64,000 nucleotides of DNA from Shimia sp047124445. GTDB taxonomy: Bacteria; Pseudomonadota; Alphaproteobacteria; Rhodobacterales; Rhodobacteraceae. The stretch covers positions 3,968,001-4,032,000 of the forward strand of contig NZ_CP138921.1 in assembly GCF_047124445.1 (NCBI RefSeq), in the 5' to 3' direction. This document shows, piece by piece, positions 59,536 through 64,000 of this stretch. The translations under genes and the position numbers were made by a program. The notes under the pieces are model-generated. The model had not been told where the DNA came from and did no database searches. It saw only the letters and a list, made by a program, of their open reading frames with translations. The number at the start of each line of letters is the position of its first letter. Positions within the stretch are counted from its first letter, which is position 1.

Positions 59536-60980
59536 GCAACTTCAATGGACTGCTGCTGGAATCCAATCTGATTGGCGGCCAGTGGGTCGGGGCCGACAAT
59601 GGCGCGACCACAGAAATCACCAACCCCGCGACAGGTGCGGTGCTGGGCACGGTGCCGGAGGCCGGTGGGGCTGAAACGCAGCGCGCGATTGCGGCGGCGA
59701 GCGATGCCTTTAAGACTTGGTCCAAGACCAACCTGATGGAGCGGGTGGCGCTGCTGCATAAATTGCACGACGCGCTGATGGACAATCAGGAAGACCTGGC
59801 GCAGCTGCTCACCGCGGAGCAGGGCAAGCCGCTGTTTGAAGCACGCGGTGAGATTGCGATTGGCGCAGCTTATGTGAAGTGGTTTGCCGAAGAAATCCGC
59901 CGGACCAAAGGCGAGATCATTCCGGCGCCGACCAATGACAAGCGCCTGATGGTCACGCATCATCCGGTGGGGGTTGTGGGCATGATCACACCATGGAACT
60001 TCCCGTCCTCGATGCTGGCGCGCAAGATTGCGCCTGCGCTGGCGGCGGGCTGTACCGTGGTGGCGAAACCCGCGCCGCAGACGCCGTATAGCGGGTTGGT
60101 TTGGGGCAAGCTGTGTCAGGATGTGGGCTTCCCGGATGGGGTGGTGAACATCGTGACCGGCGATGCGCCTGCGATTGGCGGGGCGATCATGGAAAACCAT
60201 GACGTGCGCAAGGTGACCTTCACCGGCTCCACCAATGTCGGCAAGCTGCTCATTCGTCAGTCGGCGGATCAGGTGAAAAAGGTGTCCATGGAGCTGGGCG
60301 GCAACGCGCCGTTTATTGTGTTTGATGACGCTGATCTCGACGCGGCTGTGGAAGGCGCGATGATCGCGAAGTTCCGCAACATGGGGCAGACCTGTGTGTG
60401 TACCAACCGCTTCTATGTGCAGGCCGGTATTCATGACGCCTTTGTTGCGAAGCTAAAAGAGGCTGTGGCAGCGATGAAAGTTGGCGATGGTACCGAGGAT
60501 GGCGTGGTGCAGGGGCCGTTGATTGACGAGAACGCGGTCAAAAAGGTCGAAGGCATGGTCGCGGATGCCGTAGCCAAAGGCGGCACCGTGGCGCTGGGCG
60601 GCAATCGCCACGCTCTGGGCCAGACTTTCTTTGAGCCCACCGTGATCACCGGTGCAACGTCCGAGATGTCGTTCTCCACCGATGAAATCTTTGGGCCGCT
60701 TGCGGCGGTTTACAAGTTTGAGGACGAGGACGACGCGGTGGCGGCGGCCAATGCCACGGATTACGGTCTGGCGGCCTATGCCTACACCAAAGACCTCGCG
60801 CGTGCGTTCCGCATGAACGAAGGTCTGGAGTATGGCATGGTTGGCATCAACTCCGGCCTCATCACCACCGTGGAAGCGCCGTTTGGCGGCGTGAAAGAAA
60901 GCGGCATGGGCAAAGAGGGCGGCAGCCAAGGCTTGGACGACTATTTGATCACCAAATACACCTGCGTGGCCGGTCTGTAA
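59532..60980 (+). CDS. gabD: NAD(P)-dependent succinate-semialdehyde dehydrogenase
   Basis: A 482-aa aldehyde dehydrogenase. Catalytic glutamate is in MELGGNAPFIVF and the nucleophilic cysteine in RNMGQTCVCTN; the cofactor helix FTGSTNVGKLL is also present. The sequence is closest to the GabD/succinate-semialdehyde group, but overlap with galM suggests a 2-oxoglutarate-semialdehyde or other sugar-derived aldehyde as alternative substrate. ATG 59532 lies in the ATGA overlap with the galM stop. Confidence 0.88.
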   Translation: MSNFNGLLLESNLIGGQWVGADNGATTEITNPATGAVLGTVPEAGGAETQRAIAAASDAFKTWSKTNLMERVALLHKLHDALMDNQEDLAQLLTAEQGKPLFEARGEIAIGAAYVKWFAEEIRRTKGEIIPAPTNDKRLMVTHHPVGVVGMITPWNFPSSMLARKIAPALAAGCTVVAKPAPQTPYSGLVWGKLCQDVGFPDGVVNIVTGDAPAIGGAIMENHDVRKVTFTGSTNVGKLLIRQSADQVKKVSMELGGNAPFIVFDDADLDAAVEGAMIAKFRNMGQTCVCTNRFYVQAGIHDAFVAKLKEAVAAMKVGDGTEDGVVQGPLIDENAVKKVEGMVADAVAKGGTVALGGNRHALGQTFFEPTVITGATSEMSFSTDEIFGPLAAVYKFEDEDDAVAAANATDYGLAAYAYTKDLARAFRMNEGLEYGMVGINSGLITTVEAPFGGVKESGMGKEGGSQGLDDYLITKYTCVAGL

Positions 60981-61008
60981 GTGTAGGTCATTGCACAGCC
61001 AAAAACTG

Positions 61009-61045
61009 AAAGGCCCAAGCGGTGCAGATCGCTTGGGCCTTTTCT
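61009..61045 (+). terminator. Rho-independent terminator after gabD
   Basis: AAAGGCCCAAGCG pairs with CGCTTGGGCCTTT around an 8-nt loop, followed by T-rich sequence. Confidence 0.85.
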
Positions 61046-61081
61046 TTGGTAATAGGAGTCATTCACTGGGAAAGCGGCAAT

Positions 61082-61153
61082 GTGAAGGTGCCGGTGATCA
61101 AAACAAATCCGATTGTGATCCGCGAACGCTTTATGGAAGAGGCGCGCCGCTAA
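61082..61153 (+). CDS. Possible 23-aa small protein
   Basis: GTG 61082, preceded at about 8 nt by GGAAAG, opens a 23-codon frame rich in Val/Ile/Arg, containing NPIVIRERFMEEARR. It lies between two terminators, so it would be a separate short transcript. No similarity is recognised. It may be a chance frame. Confidence 0.25.
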   Translation: MKVPVIKTNPIVIRERFMEEARR

Positions 61154-61185
61154 GCTGTTTGAACCGCTGAATAAATGTTCAGTCA

Positions 61186-61209
61186 GGGCGCCGCTTTTGG
61201 CGCCCTTTT
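61186..61209 (+). terminator. Terminator-like hairpin in the leader of the solute-binding protein gene
   Basis: GGGCGCC and GGCGCCC form a perfect 7-bp stem with a T-rich loop, followed by TTTT. It lies 120 nt upstream of the next start and may end the small transcript before it or attenuate the gene. Confidence 0.6.
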
Positions 61210-61327
61210 GCGTTTTTCTCCGTGGTCCAAACGGGTTAAGCCCGCGCTTCTCCACAGGTTTTGCCTTGATATTCGCGCCGTTGGCGTCAATCATCCCCGC
61301 ACCAACTTTATCAGGGGAGTGAAATTG

Positions 61328-62908
61328 ATGAAGTTCAAAGCAATGATGCTGGCCACCGCTGCCGTTGTAGCGATGCCAATGCTGGCACAAGCCGAAACCA
61401 TCCGTTGGGCGCGCGCAGGTGATGCGCTGACTCTGGATCCGCACGCACAGAACGAGGGACCAACCTCCGCGCTTGCGCACCAGATCATGGAAACACTGGT
61501 GATGCGCGACCACGCAGGCGCCATGGTGCCATCGCTCGCGACCGAATGGGGTCCGTCCGCAGACAACCCGAATGTTTGGGTGTTCAAACTGCGTGAAGGC
61601 GTGACCTTCCACGATGGTGCGAAGTTTGATTCTGAGGACGTGAAGTTCTCGCTTGATCGCGCGATGACCGAAGACTCTGACTACAAAGAGCTTCTGGCCT
61701 CCGTGAAAGAAGTGCGTGCCACTGGTGAGTACGAGATCGAGATCGAGACCAACGGTCCAAACCCGATCATGGCCAACAACCTGACCAACATGTTCATCCT
61801 GGACAAGGACTGGGCAGAGGCGAACAACGCCGTGAAGGTGCAGGACTATGAAGGTGGCGAGAACACCTTTGCAGCCAAAAACGCAAACGGCACCGGCCCA
61901 TACAAGCTGGTTTCCCGCGAGCCTGACGTGAAGACCGTTCTGACGATCAACGAGAACTACTGGGGCAAGGACGAGTTCCCTCTGGAAGTGACCGACATCA
62001 TCTACACCCCTATCCAGAACGCAGCGACTCGTGTTGCGGCGCTTCTGTCTGGTGAGGTGGATTTCATCCAGGACGTACCAGTTCAGGACTTGAGCCGCGT
62101 GGACACCACCGATGGTCTGGAAGTGCGCACCGCGCCTCAGAACCGTGTGATCTTCTTTGGTATGAACCAAGCTGCTGAAGACATTGCCAATGACGACGTC
62201 GACGGTGTGAACCCGATGTCTGACGTGCGTGTGCGTCAAGCGATGTCCATGGCCATCGATCGTAACGCCATCATGAAAGTTGTGATGCGTGGCCAGTCCG
62301 CGCCAGCAGGCATGATCGCACCTCCGTTTGTGAACGGCTGGAACGAAGCGATGGACAGCTCTTCCTCCACCGACGTGGAAAAGGCGAAGGCGCTGATGGC
62401 GGAAGCAGGGTATGCGGATGGCTTTGGCATCACGCTGAACTGCCCGAACGACCGCTATGTCAACGACGAGAAGATCTGTCAGGCGGCCGTGGGCATGCTG
62501 GCGAAAATTGGCGTGAAGGTGAACCTGGACGCCAAGCCTAAGGCGCAGCACTTCCCGCTGTTGAGCAATCTGGAAACAGATTTCTACATGCTGGGTTGGG
62601 GTGTTCCGACCTATGACTCCGAGTACATCTTCAACTTCCTGGCGCACACCAAAGGTGAGAAGTACGGTTCCTGGAACGCAACCCGCTTCAGCAACCCTGA
62701 TCTGGACGTGAAAATCGAAGCTCTGGCCGGTGAGACCGACCTGGAGAAGCGTAACGGCATGATCAACGACATCTGGCAGGTTGTTCAGGACGAGCAGGTT
62801 TACATCCCGATCCACCACCAGGTGCTGAACTGGGGTATGAAAACCAACGTTGGCACCGTTGTGGAGCCAGAAGATTCTCCGAAGTTCAAATACTTCACCA
62901 TGAAGTAA
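61328..62908 (+). CDS. Extracellular solute-binding protein family 5 (peptide/nickel ABC transporter)
   Basis: A 526-aa periplasmic binding protein with a cleavable signal peptide (about 1-22, MLAQA). The mature domain has the family 5 pattern: LREGVTFHDGAKFDSEDVKFSLDRAM (about 80-105) and a large C-terminal lobe. It would bind oligopeptides or similar ligands for an ABC importer whose permeases are not in the window. ATG 61328 follows GGGGAG. The gene has lower variance in codon use, consistent with high expression. A strong terminator follows. Confidence 0.92.
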   Translation: MKFKAMMLATAAVVAMPMLAQAETIRWARAGDALTLDPHAQNEGPTSALAHQIMETLVMRDHAGAMVPSLATEWGPSADNPNVWVFKLREGVTFHDGAKFDSEDVKFSLDRAMTEDSDYKELLASVKEVRATGEYEIEIETNGPNPIMANNLTNMFILDKDWAEANNAVKVQDYEGGENTFAAKNANGTGPYKLVSREPDVKTVLTINENYWGKDEFPLEVTDIIYTPIQNAATRVAALLSGEVDFIQDVPVQDLSRVDTTDGLEVRTAPQNRVIFFGMNQAAEDIANDDVDGVNPMSDVRVRQAMSMAIDRNAIMKVVMRGQSAPAGMIAPPFVNGWNEAMDSSSSTDVEKAKALMAEAGYADGFGITLNCPNDRYVNDEKICQAAVGMLAKIGVKVNLDAKPKAQHFPLLSNLETDFYMLGWGVPTYDSEYIFNFLAHTKGEKYGSWNATRFSNPDLDVKIEALAGETDLEKRNGMINDIWQVVQDEQVYIPIHHQVLNWGMKTNVGTVVEPEDSPKFKYFTMK

Positions 62909-62933
62909 GCCCTTCAGGTTTCTGAAATAAATG

Positions 62934-62966
62934 GCCCCCGCAGTTGATGGCTGCGGGGGCTTTTTT
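62934..62966 (+). terminator. Rho-independent terminator after the solute-binding protein gene
   Basis: A perfect 10-bp stem (GCCCCCGCAG / CTGCGGGGGC) with a 7-nt loop is followed by six T. Confidence 0.9.
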
Positions 62967-62986
62967 GTTTGATAGCGTGTCGTGGC

Positions 62987-64000
62987 TTACTTGGCCTGCC
63001 AGAGTGTCTTGGCGGCCTCGGCGATGCTCTCGCGCGACGGCATGGTGGCCGCATAGGCGGGGCCGGTGGCAATGAAGCTGTCGTGTGCAGCGATGCGGGC
63101 GTGGGGCAGGGTGGTCTGTTCCTGCAGTAGGGCCATCAGCGCCTCCGATTGGCTGCCGGTGGTGCGGCATTCATCGACGATCAGGACTTTTCCCGCACCT
63201 TTCAGGGCGGCGAGGATACCCTCGGTGGGTAGTGGTGCCAGCCAGCGCATGTCGATGACGCGGGTGTCGATGCCCTGCGCCTTCAAGTCGGCGGCGGCCT
63301 GCGTGCTGAGATAGCGGCCATTGCCGTAGGTCAGGATCGCAAGAGGGCCGTCGCCCTCAACACCCACCTCGCCAAGGGCGATGGATTGGTCGGGTGACGG
63401 ATAGGTTGCCATCCAGCCGTTGTCTTTGTCATCCAACAGGTCGCGCATCGGATAGAGCGCAATCGGTTCCACCATGACCACCACGCGTTGCTCTTCGCGC
63501 GCCAGACGCACACATTCGCGCATCATTTTGGCGGCATCGTCCCCGCGCGAGGGGCAGGCGATGATCACACCGGGGATGTCGCGTAGTACGGCCAGCGAGT
63601 TGTCATTATGGAAGTGGCCGCCAAAGCCTTTCTGATAGCCCAAGCCTGCAATGCGCAGCACCATTGGGTTGGTGAACTGGCCGTTGGAGAAAAACGGGAG
63701 CGTAGCGGCTTCACCGCGCAGCTGGTCCTCGGCGTTGTGCAGATAGGCCAGGAACTGGATTTCCGGCATCGGCACAAAGCCGTTGTGCGCCATGCCGATC
63801 GCCAACCCGAGAATGGATTGCTCATCGAGTAATGTGTCGATCATGCGATCCGCACCAAAGCGGTCCTTGAGCTTTTGCGTGACGCCGTAGACGCCGCCTT
63901 TGGTGCCGATGTCTTCGCCCATCATCACGATCTCGCCGTGCTCCAGCATCAGATCGGTGAGCGCCCAGTTGAGCAGGCGCGACATCGGTTGCGGGTTGTC
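62987..64000 (-). CDS. 2-oxoacid dehydrogenase E1, beta half (partial, runs off the window)
   Basis: The leftward frame contains 332 aa from MSRLLNWALTDLM and stays open to the window end, so the true start is outside. It is the transketolase-type pyrimidine domain and C-terminal domain of a branched-chain or pyruvate-type E1 beta: GEDIGTKGGVYGVTQ, the MPEIQFLAYLHNAEDQLRGE segment and VIDMRWLAPLP. In this bacterial group alpha and beta are often fused in one chain of about 730 aa, and the upstream residues (DNPQP) look like an internal linker. It converges on the solute-binding protein gene. Confidence 0.88.
   Translation of the reverse strand, partial: DNPQPMSRLLNWALTDLMLEHGEIVMMGEDIGTKGGVYGVTQKLKDRFGADRMIDTLLDEQSILGLAIGMAHNGFVPMPEIQFLAYLHNAEDQLRGEAATLPFFSNGQFTNPMVLRIAGLGYQKGFGGHFHNDNSLAVLRDIPGVIIACPSRGDDAAKMMRECVRLAREEQRVVVMVEPIALYPMRDLLDDKDNGWMATYPSPDQSIALGEVGVEGDGPLAILTYGNGRYLSTQAAADLKAQGIDTRVIDMRWLAPLPTEGILAALKGAGKVLIVDECRTTGSQSEALMALLQEQTTLPHARIAAHDSFIATGPAYAATMPSRESIAEAAKTLWQAK

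Larger units (their letters stand above)
60981..61327. other. 347-bp gap with two terminators and a possible tiny gene
   Basis: The gap holds a perfect terminator after gabD (61009-61045), a short open frame with a ribosome site (61082-61153), and a second terminator-like hairpin (61186-61209). The leader of the solute-binding protein gene lies downstream of it. Confidence 0.6.

Noticed and set aside
60941..62818. 625-codon leftward open frame opposite the solute-binding protein gene
   Set aside because: Composition is rich in His/Val/Arg without domains; the rightward gene has a signal peptide and clear family motifs.
1..64000. CRISPR arrays, tRNA or rRNA genes, insertion sequences
   Set aside because: No regularly spaced direct repeats, no cloverleaf or rRNA-like segments, and no transposase or terminal inverted repeats were seen on reading.

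Overview
The window looks like chromosomal DNA of a marine roseobacter-group alphaproteobacterium (Rhodobacteraceae). The reasons are the GC-rich codon use, the compact gene packing, many GTG/TTG starts, and family content typical of that group: plant-type glutamate-cysteine ligase, carA next to YqeY, uvrC-pgsA-moaD-moaE, paired acyl-CoA dehydrogenases, and a fused 2-oxoacid dehydrogenase. I saw no rRNA, tRNA, CRISPR array, transposase or phage gene.

Layout. 0.2-9.0 kb: HAD nucleotidase, a GntR regulator, a glycosyltransferase 2 with an N-terminal MshEN-like domain behind a perfect CtrA-type box, carA, YqeY, an exported polysaccharide lyase, a PhyH dioxygenase and an IclR regulator. 9.0-17.7 kb: an acyl-CoA degradation cluster (acyl-CoA ligase, FadJ-like bifunctional enzyme, two acyl-CoA dehydrogenases, thiolase, MaoC hydratase), with palindromic operator-like sites upstream of some of its genes. 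17.8-28.3 kb: adenylate cyclase, CoxG-like protein, ABC-2 exporter, S49 protease, small zinc-ribbon protein, Na+/Ca2+ exchanger, FolM-like SDR, an AT-rich gap with two perfect DnaA boxes, uvrC, pgsA, moaD, moaE. 28.4-38.5 kb: PLP decarboxylase divergent from an ArsR regulator, a DUF805-LepB fusion lacking the catalytic lysine, a large OmpA/BON protein, ubiA, rsmE, a GNAT protein and gshA.

38.5-42.4 kb is the most unusual part: seven consecutive same-strand paralogues of one small soluble family. With homologous starts (three of them TTG) they are five proteins of exactly 146 aa and two of exactly 151 aa. I cannot assign a function; the secondary-structure pattern suggests a STAS/SpoIIAA-like fold. 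The array lies directly downstream of, and codirectional with, a methionine-degradation pair (mdeA methionine gamma-lyase, mdeB homodimeric 2-oxoacid dehydrogenase E1) with a divergent Lrp-type regulator (mdeR).

46.7-50.0 kb: divergent uxuA and uxaC for hexuronate catabolism. 50.8-58.3 kb: a compact capsule operon with outer-membrane export lipoprotein, a CDP-ribitol synthase split into two overlapping genes, a CDP-glycerol-type polymerase broken by a one-base frameshift, KpsE-, KpsM- and KpsT-like export proteins and an exported EEP-family hydrolase. Together they suggest a polyol-phosphate (teichoic-acid-like) capsule. 58.5-64.0 kb: galM, a succinate-semialdehyde dehydrogenase, a family 5 solute-binding protein, and the beta half of a 2-oxoacid dehydrogenase running off the window end.
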